Shown: in pieces, positions 1 through 7,205 of the stretch | Layout: each line of letters starts with the position of its first letter | Numbering within the stretch: position 1 is the stretch's first letter | Source of the DNA: Deltaproteobacteria bacterium | GTDB taxonomy: Bacteria > Desulfobacterota > Binatia > Binatales > Binataceae | Direction: 5' to 3' | Length of the DNA: 9,224 nt | NCBI GenBank assembly: GCA_021786815.1 | Contig: JAJYMR010000133.1 | Coordinates: forward strand, 1 to 9,224 | Program-made: the position numbers and the translations under genes | Notes under the pieces: model-generated | What the model was told of the DNA's origin: nothing | The model's input: the letters and a program-made list of their open reading frames with translations, nothing else | Databases searched by the model: none

Positions 1-63
1 CGCCGCCTCACCAAGGCCGCGCGGCGTCAGCGCAGGCCGATACGTTCATGGAAAAGAGCGCCG

Positions 64-88
64 CCCTCTCCCGGTCATCGGGCGAGGG
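64..88. repeat. GC-rich stem-loop, possible dispersed palindromic repeat
   Basis: The arms CCCTCTCCCG (64-73) and CGGGCGAGGG (79-88) pair at 9 of 10 positions around the 5-base loop GTCAT. There is one T/C mismatch, at 69/83. No T-run follows on the plus strand. On the minus strand a CTCTTTT lies several bases beyond the stem, which is poor for an intrinsic terminator. CCCTCTCC/GGNGAGGG palindromes are common as dispersed intergenic repeats in many GC-rich genomes, so a repeat element is the likeliest reading. Only one copy is visible here. Confidence 0.45.
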
Positions 89-226
89 ACAAAGGGATAG
101 CGCTGCGCTTCGTTAGACGCCTTGCAGGATTCTGCTCGCGCCCCGCGTTTTATTTGCAGGGAAGGCCGGAAGGTGGGGCTGGAGTGCGAGGTGACGTTCT
201 CCAGCCGACGGGCGAGCCGCGTTATT

Positions 227-254
227 CTGAGAGCGACGTCAAGGACGCTCTCGG
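227..254. repeat. Perfect inverted repeat upstream of the plus-strand gene
   Basis: GAGAGCG (229-235) and CGCTCTC (246-252) are perfect 7-base arms around a 10-base spacer. The stem extends by one T-G wobble and one C-G pair to 227-254. No T-run follows on either strand, so it is not a standard terminator. It lies roughly 40 bases upstream of the TATAAT box at 294-299, where an operator or a transcript stem-loop would be possible. A chance repeat in GC-rich DNA cannot be excluded. Confidence 0.35.
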
Positions 255-293
255 AGCGGCAAGAAGGCGGTCGGATGTATGATGGTCGGGCGG

Positions 294-299
294 TATAAT
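294..299 (+). promoter_or_regulatory. Perfect -10 box (TATAAT) ahead of the hypothetical gene
   Basis: TATAAT matches the sigma-70 -10 consensus at all six positions, which stands out in this GC-rich context. The expected -35 position (around 271-276, TCGGAT) is a poor match to TTGACA, and there is no TGN extension. A transcript would start near 305-307, only about 10 bases before the ATG at 316 and on top of the GGAG at 305-308, giving a nearly leaderless message. The -10 could therefore be real with an activator, or be chance. Confidence 0.4.
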
Positions 300-315
300 C
301 TGCCGGAGCGTTGGC

Positions 316-888
316 ATGGCTTCCTTGAACGACGCGTACACTACCCTGAGGCGAGCGGGAATGCTTCTGGGTGACCTACGGGCCGCGGTGGCGAAGGGGG
401 TTCCCCTAAGTGAGGTGGTCCCGCTCGAGCGCCACCCGAGGAATGAAAACAAGATTCGCTACAAGATGTCTAATCCGCTTCGTGAAGTCAGCACAGAGGT
501 CGGCGTGATCGTCGGCCAGTATCGCGCGGTTCTCGATCAGCTAATCTATGCGCTGATTGAGCTGCGAACCGGCAACCCGCCTAAGCATCGCTCCCAATTT
601 CCAATCTGCGCTAAGGCGGAGGATTTCAGGTCCAGGATTAAGCCCGACCTAAATGGACTGCTGCCCATGGACGTCGAGCGGATCGAGAAGCTGCAGCCGT
701 ACAACGGAGCGACCTGGACTCTACGCATCAAGCAACTCGCTGAGGAGCACAAGCATAGAAAGCTAATCGGCCTGAGAGCCGAGGGTGGCGCGGCCTTCCT
801 CCAGACCCTTCAGTCGGTCTCGATCGGCAGCGATTCGTCGCGCGCCCACTCGCTCATCGAAGCGTCGTACACGCTGAGATTCCGGTAG
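316..888 (+). CDS. Uncharacterised protein, possibly C-terminally truncated
   Basis: A 190-residue soluble protein with no signal peptide or membrane segment. I do not assign a function. The ATG has a GGAG at 305-308, seven bases upstream. Residues about 60-150 resemble a widespread family of bacterial hypothetical proteins: a helix with R70-x-x-L-D-x-L, then QFPIC at 94-98, IEKLQPY at 123-129 and a KHRKL at 146-150 in a helical setting. From about residue 165 (base 810) to the stop, the reading frame runs antisense to the last 26 codons of the sulfurtransferase. That is an unlikely place for a conserved tail, so I infer the original C-terminus was lost. By eye the gene is less GC-rich than its neighbours (more AAT, AAA, CTA codons), consistent with horizontal acquisition. 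It is the only plus-strand gene here and stands alone. Confidence 0.65.
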   Translation: MASLNDAYTTLRRAGMLLGDLRAAVAKGVPLSEVVPLERHPRNENKIRYKMSNPLREVSTEVGVIVGQYRAVLDQLIYALIELRTGNPPKHRSQFPICAKAEDFRSRIKPDLNGLLPMDVERIEKLQPYNGATWTLRIKQLAEEHKHRKLIGLRAEGGAAFLQTLQSVSIGSDSSRAHSLIEASYTLRFR

Positions 889-1697
889 CCGAGCTGATGC
901 AGTACGAAAATATCCAACGTGGCCGCGATTCCTCCGCCGCAGTAGCAGATCACATCTTTCGATTTCTCGACTCCCGCCGCCTCGAACTTCGCCGCGCACT
1001 CGGCCAGCGGCGCCAATCCCCTGGTTTGGCGATCGATCATAGTGACAAACGGGATGCTGACGCTGCCGGGGATTCTTCCGGGACGGCCGTAGGGACTGGG
1101 TCCTTTGCCGCTGTGTAATTCGGCCGGTAACGCGTTGACGGTGATGGTTTTGGGATCGCCGATCGCAGAGCGCACTCGCTCCTTGTCCACGAACAGTCCG
1201 GCTCGTGGCCGAACGGTAAAGGCGGCGTGCGGGTACTTGCACGGTTCGGAACAAACCGGCCTGTTTTCAGCCTTCCATTTCTCCCAACCGCCGTCGAGGA
1301 CGGCCGCGTTCGTAAATCCGAACTCACGCAGCATCCACCACACGCGCGTCGCCCACATCATCGCGCCCGCGCTGTACAGAATCACGCGCGATCCGTCTGA
1401 CACGCCATTGCGCGACATCGCCGCCGCGAAATCCTCAGCCTTCGGCAGCATGAAGCGCAATTTCACGGTGTTGTCGGACAAGTCACCCTGCAGATCGATA
1501 AATCCTGCGCCGGGAATATGCTCGGCGTCGTACTCCGCCCGGCCGCTGGCGATCTGATAGGGCGTGCCCGCCTGAGCCGGACGCAGAAATGTCGTGCAGT
1601 CGAAGATCCTGAGTTCCGGGTCGCCCAGATGCGACGCGAGCCAATCGGTCTGCACCAGCGTGTTCGGGTCGCCATGTTTCGCGGCTTGCTCTGCCAT
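810..1697 (-). CDS. Two-domain sulfurtransferase (rhodanese / 3-mercaptopyruvate sulfurtransferase family)
   Basis: Transfers sulfane sulfur from thiosulfate or 3-mercaptopyruvate to an acceptor such as cyanide or a thiol; probably cytoplasmic, as no signal peptide is seen. From the ATG at 1697 it has 295 residues, normal for tandem-rhodanese enzymes. Domain 1 (about 13-145) has the DAEHIPGAGFIDL region and LDGGWEKW but no cysteine at its loop (YSAGAMMWATR), so it is the usual inactive copy. Domain 2 (about 165-293) has GRPGRIPGSVSIP and the active loop C253-GGGIA. That loop is closer to the CG[S/G]G[V/T] form of mercaptopyruvate sulfurtransferases than to the CRKG of thiosulfate rhodanese; the substrate stays open. 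SEWARDESLP is a typical family C-terminus. The ATG is preferred over an in-frame GTG at 1709 because GGAG sits six bases before it. The gene is separated from the efflux operon by a terminator. Its 3' end overlaps the convergent gene by 79 bases. Confidence 0.9.
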   Translation of the reverse strand: MAEQAAKHGDPNTLVQTDWLASHLGDPELRIFDCTTFLRPAQAGTPYQIASGRAEYDAEHIPGAGFIDLQGDLSDNTVKLRFMLPKAEDFAAAMSRNGVSDGSRVILYSAGAMMWATRVWWMLREFGFTNAAVLDGGWEKWKAENRPVCSEPCKYPHAAFTVRPRAGLFVDKERVRSAIGDPKTITVNALPAELHSGKGPSPYGRPGRIPGSVSIPFVTMIDRQTRGLAPLAECAAKFEAAGVEKSKDVICYCGGGIAATLDIFVLHQLGYRNLSVYDASMSEWARDESLPIETD

Positions 1698-1703
1698 CTT
1701 TTG

Positions 1704-1707
1704 CTCC
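1704..1707 (-). promoter_or_regulatory. Ribosome binding site deciding the sulfurtransferase start
   Basis: GGAG lies six bases before the ATG at 1697 (spacer CAAAAG). An in-frame GTG at 1709, four codons upstream, overlaps this site and has only an AT-rich, SD-less leader in front of it. The ATG is therefore the better start. Confidence 0.6.
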
Positions 1708-1737
1708 ACAAGAATTCGGTTTCGCGCGTATTCCGAT

Positions 1738-1766
1738 GGATTACGCTATTGCGTTCCGGACGGCAA
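1738..1766 (-). promoter_or_regulatory. Weak candidate promoter for the sulfurtransferase
   Basis: In the 158-base gap between the efflux operon and the sulfurtransferase, minus-strand TTGCCG (1766-1761, 4 of 6 to TTGACA) is followed 17 bases later by TAATCC (1743-1738, a poor -10). A promoter is expected here because a terminator lies directly upstream, but this exact site is only a guess. Confidence 0.25.
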
Positions 1767-1770
1767 ATCC

Positions 1771-1800
1771 AAAAAGCCGCCGCCGGAGCAGACGGCGGCC
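1771..1800 (-). terminator. Intrinsic terminator of the RND efflux operon
   Basis: Read on the minus strand, GCCGCCG (1799-1793) pairs with CGGCGGC within 1785-1776, directly followed by TTTTT (1775-1771). Two registers are possible: a 7-base loop with the stem three bases off the T-run, or a 10-base loop with the stem adjacent to it. It sits 56 bases after the RND pump stop and about 75 bases before the sulfurtransferase start, so it closes the efflux operon. The plus strand has no T-run after the stem, so it acts in one direction only. Confidence 0.8.
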
Positions 1801-1855
1801 CTATAAGTGAACACGATCAAGGTTCGTGATGCTTGATTAGCGCAGGGGCGGGAAC

Positions 1856-4800
1856 TTAGTCGCGGATGTCGGTGAGTTCGTCGGTGTCGATTTCGGCGGC
1901 GCGCTCGCGCGTTGTCAGGAGATAAATTCCGCCGGCGAGCGGCGTCGATAGCAGCATCGCGAACACCAGTCCCCCGATCACTGCTATCGCAAGCGGTTGC
2001 TGGACCTTTGCGCCCGCGCCGATTCCCATCGCAAGCGGCGTAAGCCCCGCGCCCGTCGCGAGCGTCGTCATTACGATTGGCCTAAGCCGAATCTCCGCCG
2101 CATGAAGCAGCGCGTCGCGCGGCGTCGAGCCAATGCCTATCGCATGCTCCGCGCGATCGAGCAGGAGAATTCCGTTCTTGGCCGTGATGCCCGCGACCAT
2201 GATGATGCCCATGAAGGACGAGATGTTGAGCGTTATCCCGGTAATCGAGAGCGCCGCGAAACTTCCCGTAAGCGACGCGAGCGCCGCGACAAGGCATGCG
2301 ACGGCCGGGCCGAGCCGTCCGAATTCCCATACCAGGATCAGGAAAATCACCACCGTGCCCGCGATCAACACGAGCGTTAGCTGGCTGAAGGCCTTCTGCT
2401 GCTGCTCGTAGAGGCCGCCGTATTCGAGCGTCACGCCCGCGGGCAGAATCATCCTGCCGAGCCGCTCCTTCACGCGGCGCATCGCGGTTCCAAGGTCGAT
2501 GCCCGAAAGCCGCGCCCTGACGCGCACCACCGGGCGCAGCCGTTCGCGAGCGAGTTCGCTGCGCTCGCCCAGGTATTGAAGCCGGGTGATCGCGGGAAGC
2601 GGGACACGGCCGTTGGAGGCCGTTTTCAGGATTACCTCGGAGAGCGCGGTGAGATCGTTGTGAAACAGGTTAGGGTAGCGCACACGCACGCCGTAGAGCC
2701 GGTCGCCCACGCGCGCGTAGGTGGCAACCGTCCCCTGCACGACGCATCGGAGCGCCCCGTACACGTCCTCAGGCGAAATTCCGTAGCGCTGCGCGGCCGT
2801 TTGATTGACCGCAACCTTTTCCTCGGGACTGCTCAGAACGATACCGTCGAAAACGTCGACGAGGCCGGGGATGCCGCGCAGCTCGGCGGCGACCTGGCGC
2901 GCGGTCGCTTCTATCGTGGCCTGGTCGGAGCCGAATACCTTGACCTCGATCGGCTCGGGCGTGCCCGAAAGGTCGCCGATCAGGTCCTGGAGCATCTGCG
3001 AGAACTCGATCTGGACACCCGGGACCTTGCGCAGGATACGCTCGCGCACGTTGTCGATGACGCGATAGATGCTGACGGTGCGATCGGACTTGAGCCGCAC
3101 CGAGAAGTCGCCGCGGTTCGACTCGGTAACGAAGAAGCCTAGTTGCGTGCCGGTGCGGCGCGAGAACCCCGCGACCTGCGGAGTTCGTTTCAGGATATTC
3201 TGGATCTTGCCGAGCAGCGCCTGCGTGTCATGGAGCGTGCTCTCGGGTGGCGTGATGTAATCGAGGACGAACGCGCCCTCGTCGAGCCTCGGAAGATAGT
3301 CGGTTCCGACCGTTTGATAGAGCGCGTAGCAGGCCGCGAGCGACGCCGCCGCGAGCGCGAGCGAGAGTATCGGCATGCGGATAAACGGCCAGGTGAGCGT
3401 GAGGTACGCGCGGCGGATGGAATCGAAGATTGCGCCGGATTCGCGCGCCGTGCGCCGCATCCGCTCGACCATCGCTTCCAGCGCGGGCGTGAAATAGACG
3501 GCCGCGATGAGCGAAATCGCAAGTCCGGCGCCCAGAGTTATCGCAAGCGCGCGGAAGAACACGCCGGTTACGCCAGAGAGCACGACCAGCGGCGCGAAGA
3601 CGACGATCACGGTCGCGGTCGAGGCCAGGAGCGGGCGCTTCAACTCGGAGAGCGCGAGCGGAATCGCGTCGGCGGTGCCGATGCCGCTTGAGCGGGCGCG
3701 ATGGATCGCCTCGATCATCACGATCGCGTCGTCGATGAAAAGGCCGATTCCCGCCGCGAGGCCGCCGAGCGTCATCATGTTGAAGGTCAGGCCCGCGACT
3801 TTCATCACGAGGAACGTGATCGCAATCGTGCACGGCACCACGACGGCCGCGATTAACGCGCTCAGCACGCTGCCCGTGAAGGCGAGCACAACCAGGACCG
3901 CGAGCGCGAGGCCAAGGACGATCGCGTCGCGCACGCTCTTGACGGATTCGACGACCAGGCCGGCCTGATCGTACGAGAACGAGAATTGGACGTCGGGATA
4001 GCGCTGGCGGAACTGGTCGATGATGTGATGAGCCTCGCGCGAGATGAGCACCGTGTTGCCGGTTGGCTGGCGCGAGATTCCGACCAGCACGGCGGGGCCG
4101 TTCTCGGACGCAGTGCGTATATAGTCCTCGCGGATGCCGAGGCCGACCGACGCGATGTCGCGTACGTAAACCGGCTGCCCGCCGACATCGGCGATCGGAA
4201 CCGCGGCAATCTGCCGGGCCGTGTGAAGCGCGGTCGATACCACGGTGAGCAGCATCCGATGCGCGTCCATGATGCGGCCGGCCGAGGCGATGATGTTTGC
4301 ACGGGCCAACCCGGCAACCACCTGTTGCGGCGAGAGGCCGTGCGCGAGCATCCGCGCCTGATCGAGCGTCACCACGAATTCGCGATACTTGCCGCCGACG
4401 ATCTCCACCCGATAGACGCCCGCGATCCGATGGAAGCTCGGCACGAGGTCATAGAAGGCGATGTCGGTGAGCGACGGCAGGCTGCGGTCTCGCGAACTCA
4501 TGCTTACGTCAACGATTGGGAAAGTGCCGGTCGTAAGGAGGCGCGTGTCAACTTCCGTTCCCTGCGGAAGACGGCCTCGGACTTCGGCGAGCGCCGCGTT
4601 CAGAAGCTGATAGCTGGTGAGCGGATCGGTGTGCTGGCCGAAGGTGACGTCAACCTCCGAAGCGCCGCGCGTCGTGGTCGAGCGCACCAGCGTGACGCCA
4701 ACGACGCCGTAGGAGGCCTCTTCGAGCGGGCGGGTGATCGAGACCAGCACCTGCTCGGCGGGAAGGTCGCCCGCGTCGGCCAGGATGATCGCGCGGTCGA

Positions 4801-4909
4801 AGGTTATTTCGGGAAACACCGCGCTCGGGATGGAAAACGCGAGGATGATTCCGAGTGCCGTCGCCGCCGCTACCGCAAGGACGGCGAGGGTCGAAGATGC
4901 GCGGCTCAT
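1856..4909 (-). CDS. RND efflux pump, inner-membrane permease subunit (AcrB/CusA superfamily)
   Basis: Proton-driven inner-membrane pump of a tripartite exporter. At 1017 residues it is the usual length. Order: TM1 (about 8-28), first porter/docking region (about 30-325), TM2-TM6 (about 327-475), TM7 near 510-530, second periplasmic region to about 855, then TM8-TM12. The proton-relay pair D393-D394 in TM4 (IGLFIDDAIVMIE) and K911 in AKNGILLLD match AcrB D407/D408 and K940. The DD pair indicates a drug/hydrophobe (HAE-like) pump rather than a metal pump, whose TM4 usually has VDGAV or VDAAI. However, the preceding NMMTLGG segment is closer to CusA NIMSLGG, so substrate class is not certain. 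The start codon overlaps the adaptor stop (ATGA, 4906-4909), with AGGAG five bases before it, implying translational coupling. It is the last gene of the operon, before the terminator at 1771-1800. The N-terminus before TM1 is short but the coupled start is convincing. Confidence 0.95.
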   Translation of the reverse strand: MSRASSTLAVLAVAAATALGIILAFSIPSAVFPEITFDRAIILADAGDLPAEQVLVSITRPLEEASYGVVGVTLVRSTTTRGASEVDVTFGQHTDPLTSYQLLNAALAEVRGRLPQGTEVDTRLLTTGTFPIVDVSMSSRDRSLPSLTDIAFYDLVPSFHRIAGVYRVEIVGGKYREFVVTLDQARMLAHGLSPQQVVAGLARANIIASAGRIMDAHRMLLTVVSTALHTARQIAAVPIADVGGQPVYVRDIASVGLGIREDYIRTASENGPAVLVGISRQPTGNTVLISREAHHIIDQFRQRYPDVQFSFSYDQAGLVVESVKSVRDAIVLGLALAVLVVLAFTGSVLSALIAAVVVPCTIAITFLVMKVAGLTFNMMTLGGLAAGIGLFIDDAIVMIEAIHRARSSGIGTADAIPLALSELKRPLLASTATVIVVFAPLVVLSGVTGVFFRALAITLGAGLAISLIAAVYFTPALEAMVERMRRTARESGAIFDSIRRAYLTLTWPFIRMPILSLALAAASLAACYALYQTVGTDYLPRLDEGAFVLDYITPPESTLHDTQALLGKIQNILKRTPQVAGFSRRTGTQLGFFVTESNRGDFSVRLKSDRTVSIYRVIDNVRERILRKVPGVQIEFSQMLQDLIGDLSGTPEPIEVKVFGSDQATIEATARQVAAELRGIPGLVDVFDGIVLSSPEEKVAVNQTAAQRYGISPEDVYGALRCVVQGTVATYARVGDRLYGVRVRYPNLFHNDLTALSEVILKTASNGRVPLPAITRLQYLGERSELARERLRPVVRVRARLSGIDLGTAMRRVKERLGRMILPAGVTLEYGGLYEQQQKAFSQLTLVLIAGTVVIFLILVWEFGRLGPAVACLVAALASLTGSFAALSITGITLNISSFMGIIMVAGITAKNGILLLDRAEHAIGIGSTPRDALLHAAEIRLRPIVMTTLATGAGLTPLAMGIGAGAKVQQPLAIAVIGGLVFAMLLSTPLAGGIYLLTTRERAAEIDTDELTDIRD

Positions 4910-5922
4910 CCCGGCTCCTGCGCGACGGTTATGCGAAGCCCGTCCGACAGTGCGTAGCCGCCGGAAGTGATTACCAATTCGCCGGGACGCAGTCCCGAAG
5001 TTATCTGCACGAGGCGCGGCGTCTGAATTCCGACCGTGACCGCAATGCGATGGGCGCGGCCGTCCGGGCCGGCGACGAAAACGTACGGGCTTGCGACCGG
5101 GCTTTGAAACAGCGCCGGCACCGGGATCACCACCGCATGCGCGACGAATTGCGTTACGACGCGCGCTTCGACCGGCGCGCCCGCCTGCGTGATTCGAGCG
5201 TCACCGGTGAAGTCGATCCTTATCGGCGATGTTGCGCTTGCCGGATTGATGCTCGGCAGAAGCGCGGCGATCCGTCCCGGTATCCGAGCGCCGGGTTTGA
5301 GCGGCGAGGTGACAATCGCGCTCATCCCGGGCCTGATCATCGCGACGTCTTCCTCCGGCACGTTCGCCTCGATGTAGATGCTGCGAGGGTCGATCAGATC
5401 GACGATTGGCTCCATGTAGGAAACGGTCTGTCCGGTGGCGAGCGGCTGGCTTGCGACGACTCCGTTGTCGGGCGATGAAATCGCGATTCCGCGCGGCTTG
5501 GAGTAGCGCTCGACCGAGCGGGCCATCGCTGGCGCGTCCTTCGGGTCGAGCTTTCGCGCGACAGCAAGCCCCTGTTCCGCGGCCTCTATTTCACGATTGA
5601 TCAGATAGGCGACGACCTGTCCCTTGCGCACGCTGTCGCCGACCCGCAGCTTGAGGCCGACGATGCGTCCGGCGGCCGGCGCACGCAGTATCACGTGCTG
5701 TGGGGCGACGGTCGTTCCGAGCACCGTGAGAGTGCTCTGGATCGGAGCGGTAACGACTCGCGCGACGGTCACCGCGAGGATCGGCGCCTGTTGCGCCGCG
5801 GGCGTCGGCGAATCCTTGCGTTGCGCGTCCGCCCGGCCGCATCCCGCCGCGCCGAGCGCGAGCGCGAGCATCGCCAGAGCGCCCGCGCGCATCGGGGTTC
5901 GCTTCGCCGGCGGTCGCTTCAT
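4906..5922 (-). CDS. RND periplasmic adaptor (membrane fusion protein), probable lipoprotein
   Basis: Bridges the inner-membrane pump and the outer-membrane channel. The protein has 338 residues. Residues 12-27 are hydrophobic and end in AAGC, with C28 a likely lipidated cysteine; the -3 residue is Ala rather than Leu, so the lipobox is acceptable but not ideal. The lipoyl half-motifs are at about 78-107 (APAAGRIVGL, VGDSVRKGQVV) and 146-175 (ISSPDNGVV, ATGQTVS), followed by a beta-barrel (about 180-260) and membrane-proximal domain (about 265-336, ending in GLRPGELVITSGGYALSDG). The helical hairpin between the lipoyl halves is only about 35-40 residues (108-145), much shorter than in AcrA-type adaptors. 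The ATG at 5922 overlaps the channel gene stop (ATGA, 5919-5922), and the stop overlaps the pump start, so all three proteins are coupled. The frame is open further upstream to 6075, but that stretch is antisense-free overlap with the channel gene and lacks a signal peptide. Confidence 0.92.
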   Translation of the reverse strand: MKRPPAKRTPMRAGALAMLALALGAAGCGRADAQRKDSPTPAAQQAPILAVTVARVVTAPIQSTLTVLGTTVAPQHVILRAPAAGRIVGLKLRVGDSVRKGQVVAYLINREIEAAEQGLAVARKLDPKDAPAMARSVERYSKPRGIAISSPDNGVVASQPLATGQTVSYMEPIVDLIDPRSIYIEANVPEEDVAMIRPGMSAIVTSPLKPGARIPGRIAALLPSINPASATSPIRIDFTGDARITQAGAPVEARVVTQFVAHAVVIPVPALFQSPVASPYVFVAGPDGRAHRIAVTVGIQTPRLVQITSGLRPGELVITSGGYALSDGLRITVAQEPG

Positions 5923-7205
5923 TGCCCGACCCCGTACAACAGCGCTATCTGGGCCGAGGCCTGCTGCACGGCAAAGACCTGGTCGAAATGCGCGAGTCTC
6001 ATGCGTTCGGCCTGCTGGTAGTCGCTCAGCACCTCGAGCAGTGTCACGTTGCCGCCGCCGAGAAAGCGGGCCCACGCAAGCGCGAAAGAACCGTCCGCGG
6101 TGGGTTGCGCGCGAGTGAGTATCGAAAGCTGTTTTCGAGCCTGCTCGTAACTGAATCGCGCGTCGGCAAGCCTGGCCTTGAGCAGGTACTCGGACTGACG
6201 GCGCTGCGCCTCAGCCTTGGCTTCCTGCGCTTTGGCCTCGTCGATACGGGCCGTGATGAGACCACCCTGAAACACTGGCACTGAAACCACGCCATCGTAG
6301 GAGGCGCCCAGATTATGATTAATCGTACTGGGAGGATCGACGCCGAGAAAGCCGCTGGTAAGCGCAAGCGTGACCGTCGGGTAGCGCTCGGCTTCTGTCG
6401 CCTTGACCTGCTGGGCGGCGGCGGCGATTGCGCGCGTGGCGGCGCGAAGGGCAGGGTTCGTCTCAAGGCTGCCCGACGGAACCGGCGGCAGTTCCGGCAC
6501 CTCGGCGAGTTCGAAGTCGGAATGATCGAAGTCGCCGATGAGCGAACCCAGCACCACGGCGGCGCGGCGTTCCTGCCCCTGGGCGGCGGCAAGGGCAAGT
6601 TCGGCGCTGTCGCGCGAGGTGCGAACCTTCAGAACGTCATTCATGATGGCGCGGCCGGTGCGCTGAAGACCCTCGATGATCGTGACGTAGCGGTTCAGGC
6701 GGTCGAGGCTCGCCTGCAACTCGGCGACCGCATGATGCGAGCGCAGGAGATCGCAATATGCCGTCCGGGTGTCGAAGACGATCTGCGCGCGCACCGCCTG
6801 CACGCCGAACAGCGCCGCTTCGTTCGCGTAGCGCGCCGCTCTGAGCCGCGCGAGCCTTCGCCCGAAGTCGAAGGCCGTGTAGTCGGCGGTCAACAGCGCA
6901 CTCGACAGGCCGCGATTCGTGATGATCTGCGCGTAGCCGGGCGCCTGGTAATATTCGATCCCGGCCGACACGCTGGGAAGAAACGGCGCGTACATCTCGC
7001 GCACGCGCGCCTGGCTGAAATCGCTGGTGGCTGCCGCCGCCGCGACCGCGGGCGCAAAGTTGAGCGCCCGAGTGATGGCCTCGGAAAGGGTGAGCGTCGC
7101 CGCCTCGGCCGACGCCGTTGCCACGACCATACCCAGCACGCATCCAAGAGCGCACAGGCTTAAAGCGCGGAGCAGTCTGATTCGAATCGCCAGTGACCCG
7201 GCCAC
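5919..7205 (-). CDS. TolC-family outer-membrane efflux channel
   Basis: Outer-membrane exit duct of the tripartite pump. The protein has 428 residues, at the short end for the family. Residues 1-35 form a Sec signal (basic start, long hydrophobic core, likely cleavage near ASAEA-A). Two OEP repeats follow: about 40-240 (LTLSEAITRALNFAPAV at the start, long Ala/Arg/Leu helices, then TGRAIMNDVLKVRTS) and about 245-428 (LETNPALRAATRAI, YPTVTLALTSGF, VSVPVFQGGLITARIDEAKAQ, and GGGNVTLLEVLSDYQQAE), a clear family signature. The start is GTG, with a perfect AGGAGG five bases upstream. The only in-frame ATG nearby (residue 26) lies inside the signal peptide. It is the first gene of the efflux operon and its stop overlaps the adaptor start. 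Confidence 0.93.
   Translation of the reverse strand: MAGSLAIRIRLLRALSLCALGCVLGMVVATASAEAATLTLSEAITRALNFAPAVAAAAATSDFSQARVREMYAPFLPSVSAGIEYYQAPGYAQIITNRGLSSALLTADYTAFDFGRRLARLRAARYANEAALFGVQAVRAQIVFDTRTAYCDLLRSHHAVAELQASLDRLNRYVTIIEGLQRTGRAIMNDVLKVRTSRDSAELALAAAQGQERRAAVVLGSLIGDFDHSDFELAEVPELPPVPSGSLETNPALRAATRAIAAAAQQVKATEAERYPTVTLALTSGFLGVDPPSTINHNLGASYDGVVSVPVFQGGLITARIDEAKAQEAKAEAQRRQSEYLLKARLADARFSYEQARKQLSILTRAQPTADGSFALAWARFLGGGNVTLLEVLSDYQQAERMRLAHFDQVFAVQQASAQIALLYGVGQ

Larger units (their letters stand above)
1..315. other. Left-edge region without a convincing gene
   Basis: I see no credible gene in these 315 bases. One plus-strand frame is open from base 1 to a TGA at 280-282, but its translation is Arg/Ala/Pro-rich with no recognisable motif and no visible start, as expected of an empty frame in GC-rich DNA. 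The stretch does hold two stem-loops (64-88 and 227-254) and a perfect TATAAT box at 294-299, listed separately. It may be the tail of a repeat-bearing intergenic region upstream of the plus-strand gene that starts at 316. Confidence 0.5.

Noticed and set aside
1..282. Open plus-strand frame at the left edge as the end of a gene
   Set aside because: No start visible, Arg-rich composition, no motif, and it runs through two stem-loops.
1105..1557. 150-codon plus-strand open frame opposite the sulfurtransferase
   Set aside because: No recognisable motif, and it lies wholly inside a clear rhodanese gene.
1812..1837. ATCAAG/CTTGAT inverted repeat after the pump stop
   Set aside because: Six-base arms with a 10-base spacer and no T-run; a much better terminator lies at 1771-1800.
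1997..4957. Long plus-strand open frames (up to 323 codons) opposite the RND pump gene
   Set aside because: They share one frame relative to the pump codons and give Arg/Asp-rich, motif-free translations: antisense shadows of a GC-rich gene.
5923..6075. 51-residue upstream extension of the adaptor
   Set aside because: It overlaps the end of the channel gene, lacks a signal peptide, and is beaten by the ATGA-coupled start that gives a lipoprotein-like signal.
6315..7163. 282-codon plus-strand open frame opposite the channel gene
   Set aside because: The minus-strand frame gives an unmistakable TolC-family protein; the plus frame is Gly/Arg-rich with no motif.
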